The notes: generated from the sequence alone by a model not told the origin. DNA of 64,000 bases from Parasponia andersonii (GCA_002914805.1 JXTB01000195.1:551149-615148); one strand, 5' to 3'; numbered from the stretch's first letter, positions 10,570-22,004 are shown. A program made the numbers and translations.

Positions 10570-12215
10570 CACTAAAAAAAATCACTTTTAGTCGTAGCAA
10601 AATTTGTGATTGAAAGTGTAAATTTGTGATTAAAAAAATATCATTATTAGAGATAATAAAATGGGTCGGGTCAAATGGGCCGACCCGTAATCTGCCATTG
10701 TGGTATGTATAGAACAGGTAGTGACCAGGTTGGACCTAGATATTTAGGTTTGTTGGGCCGGATCGGGCCAGCCTACCAACTTAGCCCGCACGGGTCGGCC
10801 TGATCTAGCCCGCTAAATTTTTTTTTTTAAGTTTTTAAATAAATTTAAATATAAAATTTTTTCCAATATTTATAAATACACATTCCTTTATTTTTTTTTC
10901 ACACTTTCAAATTTCAATCTAATTCTTAATAATTTTCTTAAGATTTTTATTTTAAACTTTTTTTTATCAACTTTTTAACTTATATACTTTTAGTTTATTT
11001 AATTATTAAAAAAAAATTTATCAATAGAAAAAAAACATATACAAATATTATTTTTAATATACAAGTAATTATTTAAATTTTTAATATTTTTAACTAATTA
11101 TACAACTAATAATCTTATTTTTAATTTTTTTTTAATTTGGGCCAATAACAACCCAGTACGAGTTAGCCTATTTTGGGCTCGGCCTGGCCTGGCCCACATA
11201 GGAGCCAGAGCTAGGCTCAATTTTTGAAATTCCTAGCCGGGTCGGTTCGGCCCGCTTTCTTAGACAAGCCAGCCCATTTTCCCTTCCAAGTCCAGTTTGG
11301 ACGGGCCGACCCAGTTTGTCATTTTTGCTACCTCTAATCATTTTCATTGCGTCGTAACTAAATGTGGCAAAATAGACAAGTCGGCTTGCCAAATGTGAGC
11401 TTGAGAGGGAAAATAGGTTGAGCTGAAATTTTAAAAAATGGAGCCCTGCCTATAGGCTCGCTGGGTTCCTAAGCGAGCTGGCCCGTTCTTGGCCCAAATT
11501 AAAAAAGAAAAAAAAAGATTATTATTTGTATAATTAGTTAAAAATATTATAAATTAAAAAATAAAATTTATAAAAAATGTAAATAATATGTTAAGTGTTT
11601 TTCCTATTGATAAAATTTATAAATAATTAAATAAGCTAAAAGTATATAAGTTAAATAATTGATAAAAAAAGTTTAAAACAAAAATCTTAAGAAAATTATT
11701 TAGAATTAGATTGAAATTTGAAAGTATGAAAAAAAAAATAAAGGGAATATGTATTTGTCAGTATTAGAAAAAGTCTTATATTTAATTTTTATTTTAAATT
11801 TTTTAAAAAAAATTAAAAAAATATTTTTGATGGGTCGGACTAGCCCATGCGAGTTAGATTGACGGGCTCAGTGGGCCTAGATATCTAGCCGAACCCAGCC
11901 CATAGCCCACCAGCCACAATGACTAAAATTTTTAGTTACAAGAAATGCAAATTATTATGAGTGTGCAAAATGTTGTGACTAGGTGTATTTTTAGTCACAA
12001 TCAATTTCATTATTATATGTGAAAGGTTGTGATTAAAAGTACATTAATACTACATATAGTCACAATCAATTTCATTATTATACGTGAAAGGTAGTGATTT
12101 AAAGTACATTATTAACTACTTATGACTAAATATATACTTTTTAGTCACAAAAAAATTTTAATTGTGATTTAAATATTATTTTAAGTCATGAAAAAATTTT
12201 ATTGTGACTAAAAAG
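10570..12215. mobile_element. Large fold-back element with CACTA-like left end
   Basis: About 10655-11330 and 11345-11930 are diverged inverted copies of each other. For example, TTCACACTTTCAAATTTCAA at about 10898 pairs with its near-exact reverse complement at about 11710. Both arms carry GGGCC/GGGTCGG-rich segments next to AT-rich ones. The centre lies near ACCTCTAATCATTTTCATTG (11331). The left boundary reads CACTAAAAAAAATCACTTTT (10570-10589), like CACTA transposon termini, and the flanks repeat TTTTAGTCACAA. The right end is not resolved because a LINE begins at 12216. The whole could form a hairpin of roughly 600-bp arms. No transposase was seen, so it is a non-autonomous element or two nested ones. 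Confidence 0.65.
11992..12125 (+). repeat. 66-bp tandem repeat in the fold-back element's right flank
   Basis: TAGTCACAATCAATTTCATT starts at 11992 and again at 12058, each followed by ATTATA(T/C)GTGAAAGGT and TACATTA. Such AGTCACAA repeats resemble subterminal repeats of CACTA-type elements. Confidence 0.75.
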
Positions 12216-12407
12216 TTTTTTTTGAAAGGGAAAGCGTTCTCATTACTGTAAGTCTGCAATTACAAATTTGGAAATACAATATGAACATGAGTCTCCTCAT
12301 ACTATATCCTGATCAGCATCAATTGCAAATTGTGCTAGTTTACGGGCCACCATATTTCCAACTCTAGAAACATGATGACAAGAGCCATAACCAGCAGAAT
12401 TAATAAA

Positions 12408-12845
12408 CTACTTAATATCACTAACAATAGAACCTACAGCAGAACAAGACTGAACATGATTAATAGCAAGTAGTGAATCAAATTTGATCTCATGAAGGGG
12501 GCATCCAAACTCAATAGCTAAACGAGCACCCTCCCATATGGCTAATAACTCGCTCGTAAGGATGTCAAATCTACCAGAAATTTTTAACGCCCAACAGACG
12601 AGAATAGCACCTTCATGATCACGAATAGTACCACCGAAACTAATAAAATTAAGACCATTATGAACAGTCGCATCCACATTCAGCTTTAAGCAACCAACTC
12701 GAGGCTTATTCCACACACCAACACCAGAAGAGTAGGGAACAGATGGAGCCAACTCAATACGGAGCTTATAAGCTTGGAAATCTACCAAATAATATTGGCA
12801 CCAATCTGAGAGTTCTAAAGCATCTTTGGAAACACCATTAAACAA
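12408..12845 (-). pseudogene. LINE RNase H domain
   Basis: The frame contains KPRVGCLKLNVDAT (first catalytic Asp), a TSELLAIWEGARLA helix (Glu) and KFDSLLAI (Asp). This is the RNase H architecture that plant L1-type LINEs carry at the C-terminus of ORF2. It degrades the RNA strand during reverse transcription. It is separated from the reverse transcriptase by stops and frameshifts, so no full ORF2 protein is expected. Confidence 0.85.
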
Positions 12846-12872
12846 TTTGTTATTCCGTCGAGTCCAAATAGC

Positions 12873-13148
12873 CTAAAGAACGACACAAATCAACTCAAAA
12901 ATCTCCTTAGAAAAGGAATGGGCTAAAGCCATAAGAATATCTGCAGCCAAGACAATTCTTAGGGAAGAGATGAAGTCCCAAAATTTCAAAAAGATCCACA
13001 AGCTCTCCAAATCACCACAGGAAAAGAAGTAGTGAGTGATTGTCACAATTTCATCATTGCAGCAACAACATAGTAGATCCACATGGATATTCCGCTTCAA
13101 TAGATTGTGAGACATAGGAAGGCCATCATAAAAGAGTCTCCACACCAA
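12873..13148 (-). pseudogene. LINE zf-RVT region
   Basis: The frame reads MVWRLFYDGLPMSHNLLKR, then a CCCCNDE cluster and ITHYFFSCGDLESLW. This is the Cys/His pattern of the zf-RVT family found between reverse transcriptase and RNase H in plant LINE ORF2. It is a fragment of the LINE pseudogene. Confidence 0.85.
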
Positions 13149-13566
13149 AATTTTTGCTTTAGGGGGGATGTTACATTTCCAAAGACGGTTCTACCACTTC
13201 CGAAGTACAAAATCAGAGGAAGAGCTAATGTTGATTGTAGAATTGAGAGCAACATGATAATCCGTCTTAATCGAATATTCTCCAGATTTATAATAGTGCC
13301 ATATTAAAGAGTCAGAGGACGAAGATATGCTTAAGATGATAGAAAAAATGATATTCCAATCCACATGGAAAAAATATTACTGAATAAGATTGTAATTCCA
13401 TTATCCTAGACTGCTATAAAAGAGTATTAACCTGAAGATCGTCATTAAAGCTAGGAGTGATGAGTTTAAATGAGCTTGGATTAGGAAGCCAAGGATCATG
13501 AAATACTTTAACAGTCGATCCATCCCTTATTCTCCATCGAAGTCCTTTCACCAACAGATTTTTCCC

Positions 13567-15279
13567 CTAGAAAAAACTCTTCCACAACCAAGAACTTCCA
13601 TTTTTGTCAAGGGCATCGAGAAAGTGTGAATTAGAGAAATATTTACCTTTTAAAACACAAGCTGCCAAAGAGTTCGGATATCGTATAAGCCGCCAAGATT
13701 GCTTAGCCAGAAGCGCTTGATTAAACAAACCAATATCACAAAAACCTAAACCACCCAACGATTTGGGTTTGCAGATCATTTCCCATTTAATCCAAGGTAC
13801 TTTCCTTTTTCCGCCATTGGTACTCCACCCAAAATTCAAAAACAGCAAACGAATCTCCTTACAAAGAGTATCTGGGAGTCTAAAAATACTCATCACATAT
13901 GTAGGGATAGATTATAAGACTACTTTCACAAGGATTTCCTGCCCTCCTGCCGAAAATAGTTCCCTCTGCCAACTCTGGACTTTTTTCCTAATTCTTTCAA
14001 TAATATGATCAAACGTTCGACGCTTATTCCTCTTGACAATAGTTGGAAGACCAAGATAACGATCATGAGACTAGACCGAGGTAAGGCCCAAAATCTGTAA
14101 AATTACCTGGGTAGTCGAATTTTCAGTATTGGGGCTTAGAGTGATTGCAGATTTTTCAAAGTTGATTTTCTGTCCTGACGCCGCTTCATACCACAGAGAG
14201 AATTCTATGCAGGGCTTTGGCATCATGGCTAGTAGCACGAGTGAAGACCAAACTATCATCTGCAAAAAAAACAAATGACTAATCCTCGGACTTTCTCTCG
14301 CACACCGAAGCCCAAGAGGTCACCTGAAGCTTCAGCTTGATTGATCAAAGAGGAGAAAGCCTTAGCACATAAGAGGAAAAGATATGGGGAGAGAGGACAA
14401 CCTTGACGTAATCCTTGAAAGGGCAGAATATGGCCTTCGGGCTTCCCATTTAGTATAACTGAAAATGAAGCCGAAGAGACAGTCCATTATCCGATCCACT
14501 ATACGAGTACCAAAACCCATACGACGCATCAGAAGTCAAAGAAAAGGCCACTCAACCCAATCGTAAGTCTTGCTCATGTCTAGCTTAAGAGCCATAAACC
14601 CTTTCTTTCCATTGGATTTCCTTCGGAGAGAATGAAGAGACTCAAAGGCTATAATTGCATTATCTGAAATTAATCTTCTTGGAACGAAAGCACTTTGATT
14701 CTCCGAGATGATTGTAGGAAGGACATGCTTAACTCTGTTAGCAATAGTTTTGGAAATAACCTTGTAAATGACATTGCAAAGACTTATTGGTCTGAAATCT
14801 GAAACGAACTCTGGCTCCTTCTTCTTTGGGATAAGGACAATGTAAGTAGAATTGAGACTGTGCACTGAGACACTATCATTAAGGACACTCAAACAAGCCC
14901 TACAAAGACTACCACCAACCACACTCCAATATTTTTGGAAGAAAATAGCATGAAACTCATCTGGTCCTGGCGCTTTGGTATCTCCCATCTAAAAGAGTTC
15001 TTCTTTAATCTCCTCGGCTGTAAATGGTGAATCCAGGTGTGCAGACATTGTTGGAGAAATAGCGTTGGAAACTGCGTTGACAACCCGTTGTACTTCATCC
15101 AAACCCGGCTGGGAAGACTGGAAGATGAAGTTAAAAAAATCCTCAATAATGTTAATAACATCTTCCCTTTTATCTTTTCGCTCGCCCTCAGAGTTCTTAA
15201 GTTTTTTAATGATATTCTTTTTCTTTCGATTGGAAGCTTTTTGATGAAAATAAGCAGTATTTCTATCTCCTGATTTCAA
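13567..15279 (-). pseudogene. LINE reverse transcriptase, several broken frames
   Basis: 14536-14988 holds the N-terminal fingers/palm ([53 protein letters not shown]). The FADD catalytic motif is at 14257-14268, in the frame reading FFFADDSLVF. 14071-14274 continues with SGQKINFEKSAI. 13567-13896 is the downstream connection (MICKPKSLGGLGF, LLAKQSWRLI). 14989-15279 is the usual linker (MKSGDRNTAYFHQKA). The order matches plant L1-type ORF2, but frame breaks between the pieces show it is inactive. Confidence 0.9.
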
Positions 15280-15303
15280 CCATTCTGCCTGAGATTTCTG
15301 CCT

Positions 15304-16085
15304 CTAATAAGTTTCCTCCTTGTTGAGCAAGTCCTCCAACTTATTCTCCAAAATCCTAATTTCCCCAACTTTACCCGCAACGTCTGAAACCTTGTATAAT
15401 TGAGAAATTCGCTTTCTTGTCCTCTTAATAGATTTTCGCAGAGAGCGAAAAGTTTGAGCACTCCAGGTTTTAAGTCTTGCTACACAACTATCAAGTTGTC
15501 CCTGAAAATCAAAAAGAACATTGTTAGAAAAACTTTCTCCCATCCAGGTCTCTTCCACCACCTCCTGACAACCAATCTCCTTTAGCCAAAACGATTCAAA
15601 CTTAAAACCCGTATGACTCGTCTCCACCAAATCTTCCATCCCTTTTTCCAACCATAAAAATACAGGACAATGGTACGAGGATAAGAAATCCCCATGCTCA
15701 ACTAACCAGTGAGTAAAGAGTTGTCGCCAATCATCACTGCAAAAATATCGATCCAGCTTTTCCTGTATAAAATCATCATTACGTCGTTTATTCATCCACG
15801 TATAGGGAAAACCCGAAAACCCCAAATCACACAAACCACAATCCAACAATGATGTGCGGATATGACTCATAGCTGCAGCACTTCTATCAATTCCTCCAAA
15901 ATTTCTCAGACAAGCACAGAATCTCATTAAAGTCACCACCACAAAGCCAAGGTAACGAGTTCATGTGCTTTAATTGTCGAAATAAATCCCACAAAAAATG
16001 ACGGAGGTGAGATTTTTGGTTACCGTAAAAGCCAGTAAACCGCCATCATTTACCATCCGACGACTAAACAGAAGAATCAATGTGG
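15304..16085 (-). pseudogene. LINE endonuclease (APE type), C-terminal part
   Basis: On the minus strand the segment contains WRFTGFYGN, PWLCGGDFNEIL (15922-15942 region), a frame shift, then CGLCDLGFSGFPYTWMNKR and EKLDRYFCSDDW, and SSYHCPVFL where the family usually has SDH-P. This is the second half of the endonuclease/exonuclease/phosphatase fold that nicks target DNA. The missing first half and the SDH to SYH change show loss of function. Confidence 0.85.
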
Positions 16086-16638
16086 CCTTTTGAAGATCAG
16101 TCTTTTTTGTAATGTGAGTTTAAATAAGGGGAATGGAAGCTAATTAACTGAAGGCAAACACAAAAATAAACAAGCGTTTCATATATGGAATATAGTCTTC
16201 ATGTTCTATTGGTCTAAGGATATGCTATCTTTGATTCAACTCAGGTTTTTTGAAGCAAGGACATGCAAGATTACAAGTAGCCATGCTTGATGCTTGGACG
16301 GGGCATTGAACCAAGTTAGTGGCCCTTTATAGAATATAATTCTACTAGTTTCACTGCAATTTAACTAGTAATGGATCTCTCATCCACTTGCAATTCAGCT
16401 GCAGCCAGCCGTTGCCCTTAATTGGATTCTAACCTGGCGTTCGACCAATATCTATAAATTAATTAATGTGCATCTACGATTTCATGGATTTTTTTTTTTT
16501 TGTGTCGGGGGGAACCATGTTTTTGTGGATTTTATAACTGAACTTTGTTTATAAACTACTTTTAAGAATATTCACTGACATAAATGAAATGCCCTTTTTT
16601 TTTTCTTTATAAAGCTTTCAAACTAAACGGTCTGTTGT

Positions 16639-16946
16639 CTTTATTGGTTGTCGTTTAAAGACTCCACTACTCCAGTTTAAAAATATGTCGTTTTATGTAA
16701 TATAAACGACTTATGGTTTGGTATTTATCGTTTCCAAGAATGACATCATGTCATTTCGTTTCTTTAACGAATTAGAAACATTCTTAGGCCTTCTTTATTA
16801 GTTGTCGTTTAAAGATTCCCTACGTAAAAGTATGTCGTTTATGTCGACATATACGTTACACAAAACGAGTATATTGTTTTCATATGCTGTCGTTTACGAG
16901 AAACATTTACATCGTGTCGTATCTTAAACAGGGAATTTGTACATTT
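16639..16946 (+). repeat. Diverged 154-bp tandem repeat rich in GTCGTTT
   Basis: CTTTATT(G/A)GTTGTCGTTTAA starts at 16639 and again at 16793. Across 16640-17040 the words TGTCGTTT or close variants recur roughly ten times. The strand bias and density resemble subterminal repeat regions of class II transposons. No terminal inverted repeat was identified, so the assignment stays open. Confidence 0.6.
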
Positions 16947-17039
16947 TGACGTCAAGTGAACCTCTCTAAGTCTAAGCGTACCAAGGACTAAAAGTGACAT
17001 GTCGTTGCAGCACAGTAATTGACATGTCGTTTACTCTAG

Positions 17040-17575
17040 AGATAATGGACAATAAATAAAAAAAACGTGGCTTGTTTTTTTAATAAAAACAACAATCTCC
17101 CTTTCCAAAATTAATTCTCGTACATTATTATTTCTTCTAATTTAAGTTTTTGTTTTAAAATTCTATATAAAACAGCGCATTATCTATTGGAAAAGTACAC
17201 TCTTTTGCGTTAAGAAATCTCTCTTTTAAGATGGAAATTTACTCGCAAAAACAAATAGAGAAGAGGATAATAAACTATAAGGCAGAGAACATTATCCCAA
17301 ATAACAATTAATAAAACGAATATGCTTACCGAGAAGTCGCATATTCTCAAACACATTAAACAATTCGTATATATTATCTCAAGAAAATCTCATATTATTT
17401 TCTCAAGATAATATCATAAAAGAACCTTAACATTTTGCGTTTTTCCAAAATAAAATAAATAGAATGAAATACAAGTATAAACTCAATGAAATACAAGTAT
17501 AAACTCACGCCCTTTTTAATATTATATAAAATTTTTATTTGTGCACATCTAATTTTTTTTCAAACCTCACCAAAT
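17040..17575. other. AT-rich intergenic DNA, no gene seen
   Basis: Only short chance frames; no domain, RNA or repeat recognised between the GTCGTTT cluster and the solo LTR. Confidence 0.5.
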
Positions 17576-17618
17576 CTACGTGTTATGCGGTTTAAAATCC
17601 TAAGATCGCATAAGTTTT

Positions 17619-17738
17619 ATATGCGACCTCCCTCAAGAAGGATATATGCGACCTCCTCCGTGATGCTTATATGCGACCTCCTCCGTGATGCTTATATGCG
17701 ACCTCTTCTGCAGGTTTTTGTGCGACCTTCTCCGTATA
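17619..17738 (+). repeat. 25-bp minisatellite in the LTR U3 region
   Basis: About five units of ATATGCGACCTCCTCCGTGA+TGCTT. Units two and three are identical and the outer ones diverged. It lies ~320 bp upstream of the LTR TATA box, where retrotransposon enhancers are often found. Confidence 0.88.
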
Positions 17739-18057
17739 ATTTTCCTTAATAAACAGGGAACCTATAGGAAAAGGGAAACACAAAAACACTATAAAGGAAA
17801 CCTACAAGAAGAGGGAAATAAGTAAATGCTGTGGAGGAAACCTACAAGGAAAGGGAAACTGAAGACTCCTATTTGCGATTAACTAAGTTATCCTTTTCGA
17901 ATAGTTATCTAATTGTATTGTTTGTAATTAACTAGTTATCCGTTTTGAATAATTATCCAATTACTTAATTGGATAATTACCCAATTGTATAGTTACCCGT
18001 TTATTCAATTAGGATCCTAGAGACATAAGGAACCTAGGGGGATAAGGTCACTACAGT

Positions 18058-18067
18058 CTATATAAAG
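18058..18067 (+). promoter_or_regulatory. TATA box of the solo LTR
   Basis: CTATATAAAG followed by GGGGGCTC; a consensus plant TATA placed between the U3 repeats and the R/U5-like part of the LTR. Confidence 0.7.
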
Positions 18068-18395
18068 GGGGGCTCTATGTTCCGAAGGGATCATCACAAA
18101 TTCTGGGCAGAAACAAGTCAGAGAGAGTGGAAGTCAGAGCAAATACACGCTTAGGGTGTTCCAAACTTTGGGTAGTCTAAGTCTTGAGCGTTCTTCACTA
18201 GCTTTCGAGTATTGTACCCTTGAATATTCATCAATATAGTGAGAAAACAGTGGATGTAGGCTCATCTTTTTCGGGGCCGAACCACTATAAATCCCTGTCT
18301 CCTTATTTGCTTTGATTATTTACCTCAATTTACACAAGCCACATCTCTTAATTATTCATAAATTTATTGTTGATAAAACCTCCATCAACACTACG

Positions 18396-19620
18396 TATAC
18401 AGTTAGAATTTAAATTTAAAAGTATTGAAAAGTACAAATTCATCTCCTTTTTTTCACAACAAACATATTTATTTCTAAATTCGTGATTAGAAACAGGTGA
18501 AAGGCAATCATTCCATATATAGACTAAGAAATGATGATTTCAAATACTTGAGTAATTTAAGTCTAACAACCTTCAAACACTCAGAAAATTCTGTTGGTTA
18601 TAAGTTATAGATTTCATAATTTTTTTTTCTTAGACAGATCGTCTCTTATTAAGCATTGCAATTATGTTTTCGTTTCATTTTGAACAATTATGTCTGTTAT
18701 ACTCGACAAGCCATAATTAAGACAAAAGTAAATTACATTAAATTTTTTTATTGTAGTGTACTATACAAGTTGAAAATTCGATATTATATAGCACAACAAT
18801 AGTAGTTCAATTCATGAAATTAACGATAGAAAATGGTTAATTACTATATAAAGCAAAACCGATATTATATAGCACATTAGTAGTAGTTCAATTCATGAAA
18901 TTAATGATAAAATATGGTCAATAGTAGTAGTTCAATTCATGAAATTAAGGATAAAGAAATGCTTAATTAATATTTTTACACCTTGCATTTTAATTGTTTA
19001 TTCAGTTTAACCTTATTTTTCATTATTATTAATGTTCATTTGCAAATTTTGGAACTTGTAACCAATTTATACTATCTTGTCAAACGCAAAATTTTGACTA
19101 ATAAGTTTATCAAAATCCTATTTTAATTCCTAAACATGTATATTTAAAAAGAAATTCAATTCAAGGGTTATTCAAAATTAATATCTAAATTTTGAAATCT
19201 AATAAAAATTAGGTTTTTACATTTTTAAATTATTTTTTAATATTTATTATTTTAACTATTAATCTTAATTAGCTATAAATTGGAATTAAAGGGTAGATTT
19301 TTGCATTTTTATATTATTTCTTTTTTTCTTTGAGGAAAATTTTTATATTTTTCTTATAATATTTGTTATTTTAGTCATTAACTTTAATTAGTTTAAATTC
19401 AAATTATTTATTATGCTAAAATTTGATGATCAAAATTGGTTTTTGATTTAAAAAGAGTATAAATTTGTTACATTTCTTTTTTTGAAAAATTACACATTTT
19501 AAAAATGTAAATGATAATTTTGATAATAACAGGATACTAAGGTAACAGTCAAACTACAAGTTACAAAATATTATCAAAATGGAAGTAATAATTCCGTGGA
19601 AGTGATTTGAAAAAACAAAA
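18396..19620. other. AT-rich intergenic DNA with a short tandem repeat
   Basis: At 18779-18960 the phrase TAGTAGTTCAATTCATGAAA occurs three times, twice preceded by CGATATTATATAGCACA. Otherwise no gene or RNA was seen. This is the upstream flank of the LIFEGUARD gene. Confidence 0.65.
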
Positions 19621-19703
19621 ACAATTAATATATATATATATATATATGGGCACCAGGTATTTTATTTTTATATAGAAAGACACGTCCGGAACCTTGTCGA
19701 GTC

Positions 19704-19737
19704 CCACGTGTCAACCGCCTCCATTCCCACACGTGTG
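19704..19737. promoter_or_regulatory. Two G-box/ABRE-like sites upstream of the LIFEGUARD gene
   Basis: CCACGTGTC (19704-19712) and CACACGTGTG (19728-19737) lie ~250-280 bp before the ATG. ACGT-core elements bind bZIP and bHLH factors and often give ABA, light or stress response; their role here is inferred. A TATA-like TATATAG is at 19669-19675, which would put these sites in the leader unless another start site is used. Confidence 0.5.
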
Positions 19738-19983
19738 CTCGATTTATCGCGAAGTCTCTCACTTGCTCCTTAACAGCCCCAACCCAGCGCTCATATTTAC
19801 CCCCTCTTCTATACCCAACTTTCAACTCCTCGATACGACACGCAACCAATCCCCCAACCCAAAGAATTTTCTCATACTATCCCTCGCTTTCCCGCAAAGA
19901 ATCCCGGCAACCAAACAGAACTCATCCCCCTAATTCATTGTCGTATTCTGCATCTCTCTCGCTAGTCCTAAACGACAACCACC

Positions 19984-21599
19984 ATGTGGGCGCCGCCGTA
20001 CAGCAAGACCGACGTGGAGGCCGGGATGAGGCCTCTGTACCCGATGATGCTGGAGAATGTGGAACTCCGCTGGTCCTTCATTCGCAAGATTTATTCCATT
20101 CTTGCCGTCCAGTTGCTCGCCACCATCGCCGTCGCCGCCACCGTCGTCACGGTTCGCCCGATTGCCCACTTCTTTGTGAGCACTGGGGCTGGTTTGGCTC
20201 TCTATATCGTCCTTATTATCACGCCCTTTTTAGGTATCTACGTAGACTTTTTTATTCTTAGGGGTTATTATTATTATTTTTTTTTTTCAAATTTGTTGAG
20301 TTTTGTGGAGTGTGGATTGAGTTTTGATATGGGTATTTCTCTGTTTTTCAGTTTTGTGCCCTCTGTATTACTATTACCAGAAGCATCCGGTGAATTATCT
20401 CCTACTTGGGGTTTTCACTATTTCTCTTGCATTTGCGGTTGGATTGACCTGTGCTTATACCAGCGGTAAGATATTTCTTGCCTTTCTTTAAAATCTTTCT
20501 ATTTTCAAAGATTTCCATTTTCCCCCTTCTAAAAGATAGCCACTTCGTTAAGTAGATTAAGATTAGAGCAAAAGAAGAAGAAAAGATTATGATTAGACAT
20601 GTCTAGGATATGGGTTCTTTGCTGAGTGTCTAGGATATGGATTGAAAACTAGATGTCTTTGTGTAGTTTGAATTTGAAAAACTGGATGAAACATATCATC
20701 CATATATGAGTATGTATTTATGTATAATTTTGATGGTTTTACTTTGGGGCCGGTACCTCTGGAACGGTGGAATTTATTATTAGATTTCCCTTTTATTAGA
20801 TAAACCAAATTATGTCATAACAATCTGATATGGGTGATGGCTTTGATTGCTGGGTCGTCTTTAATTCAGAAATAAGATACCGTTTTGAGTTTTGACGTTA
20901 AACATATCTGGGTTAGCTAAAAACTGATACATTGCTTTATTGAGTGTTATGACTGCTTGAGAAACCAAAATTGGATTAGTTTTCATCTTTTGGGTTGTGA
21001 CTGCATAAGTTGCCTGTTTTCTCTTTCTGAAAATCTTTACATGTACTGTTTAGCTTTTTCACGTGAAGTTTATTCTTGTCAAGTTCTCATTATCTGATGT
21101 GTGAATTTGTGGTTTGTTTAATTTGAGACAGGTAAGGTAATTTTGGAGTCTGTGATTCTGACCACCGTGGTAGTAGTGAGTCTCACTCTCTACACATTTT
21201 GGGCGGCAAAGAGAGGCCATGACTTCAACTTTCTTGGACCCTTTTTGTTTGGAGGCGTGATGGTTCTGATGGTGTTTGCTCTGATACAGGTATGTTCATT
21301 TCCGAACCATCTTCTTAATTGAGCTCAATTTTGTGGTATATTTGGTTTCTAACTATGGATTTTTTGCTCTCATTTTGTTGTCAATGCCATAGATTCTCTT
21401 CCCGTTGGGTAGGATCTCTGTGATGATATATGGATGCTTAGCGTCTATCATATTCTGCGGATACATCATATACGACACAGACAACTTGATCAAACGTTAT
21501 TCTTATGATGAATACATTTGGGCTGCGGTTTCCTTGTATTTGGATATCATCAATCTCTTCCTCTCGCTGCTAACTATTTTCAGAGCTGCGGAAAGTTGA
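19984..21599 (+). CDS. LIFEGUARD/BI-1-family (TMBIM) membrane protein
   Basis: Four exons, 19984-20233, 20352-20465, 21132-21289 and 21393-21599, join in phases 1, 1 and 0 and give 242 residues, the usual length of plant LIFEGUARD proteins. The start MWAPPYSKTDVEAG and RPLYPMMLENVELRWSFIRK are typical of the LFG4-like branch. About seven hydrophobic segments follow, beginning at IYSILAVQLLATIAVAA. The C-terminal part has the conserved acidic residues IIYDTDNLI and SLYLDIINLF of the BI-1 fold, which in bacterial relatives form a pH-sensitive calcium-leak gate. Family members sit in ER, Golgi or tonoplast membranes and restrain stress-induced cell death. All splice sites are GT-AG and nothing is broken. 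Its 3' end faces the FORKED1-like gene. Confidence 0.93.
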
Positions 21600-22004
21600 G
21601 CAGACAATTCCTTGAACTCTCTTCTTCTCTAAATCTGTTGTTTGGGTACAAACGAATTCTTTTCCATATTTTACGTGTTTTCTTTTTTCTTTTCTTTTAA
21701 AAAAGGAGTTTCATGCCTAGGTTAGTGTCCTAGGACTGTATGCCTAAGCAATCCTATCTTCTACTCTAATGGTAAATAGTTGAATGAAGTTTTCCTTCGC
21801 TTGTAAGTAAATGTATGGAAAGTTTCACTAGTCACAGTTTATTGTCCATTGAGACTAGAGTCATTTGAATTGACAATGTCGTTAATCCATTTTAGGACAC
21901 AAATCATTTAATAAAAAGTCATTTTTAATGTTTCTTCCTTGGCAGTTTCAAAGTTATGGTGTATTACGCAAATGGTTTCAAAGTTAGGGTGTATCACGCA
22001 AAGG
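21600..22004. other. 3' flank of the LIFEGUARD gene
   Basis: T-rich 3' UTR and terminator region. At 21948-22003 a ~28-bp phrase, TTTCAAAGTTA(T/G)GGTGTAT(T/C)ACGCAAA, is duplicated. No separate gene is seen. Confidence 0.5.

Larger units (their letters stand above)
12216..16095 (-). mobile_element. L1-type LINE, 5'-truncated and decayed
   Basis: On the minus strand the order is endonuclease part, reverse transcriptase, zf-RVT zinc-binding region and a plant-type RNase H. It ends in a short A-tract (poly-T at 12216-12223). The endonuclease starts mid-domain near 16085 (HIDSS...WRFTGFYGN), so the 5' end, the gag-like ORF1 and the N-terminal endonuclease are absent. Frameshifts and stops split the coding region into at least six pieces. 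It lies directly against the right flank of the fold-back element, suggesting it inserted there. I could not find a convincing target-site duplication. Confidence 0.9.
17581..18390 (+). mobile_element. Solo LTR with 5-bp target duplication
   Basis: The element begins TGTTATGCGG and ends CATCAACA (TGTT...AACA). It is flanked by a perfect 5-bp direct repeat CTACG (17576-17580 and 18391-18395). It contains a TATA box (18058-18067), then an R/U5-like part with GTGGATGTAGG and GCCGAACCACTATAAATC, a pattern seen in many plant Ty3/gypsy or copia LTRs. No internal region or second LTR was found, so it is a solo LTR left by LTR-LTR recombination. The perfect duplication argues for a fairly recent insertion. 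Confidence 0.88.

Noticed and set aside
17619-17738. CRISPR-like array of regular short repeats
   Set aside because: The units are head-to-tail with no unique spacers and lie in a plant LTR, so it is a minisatellite.
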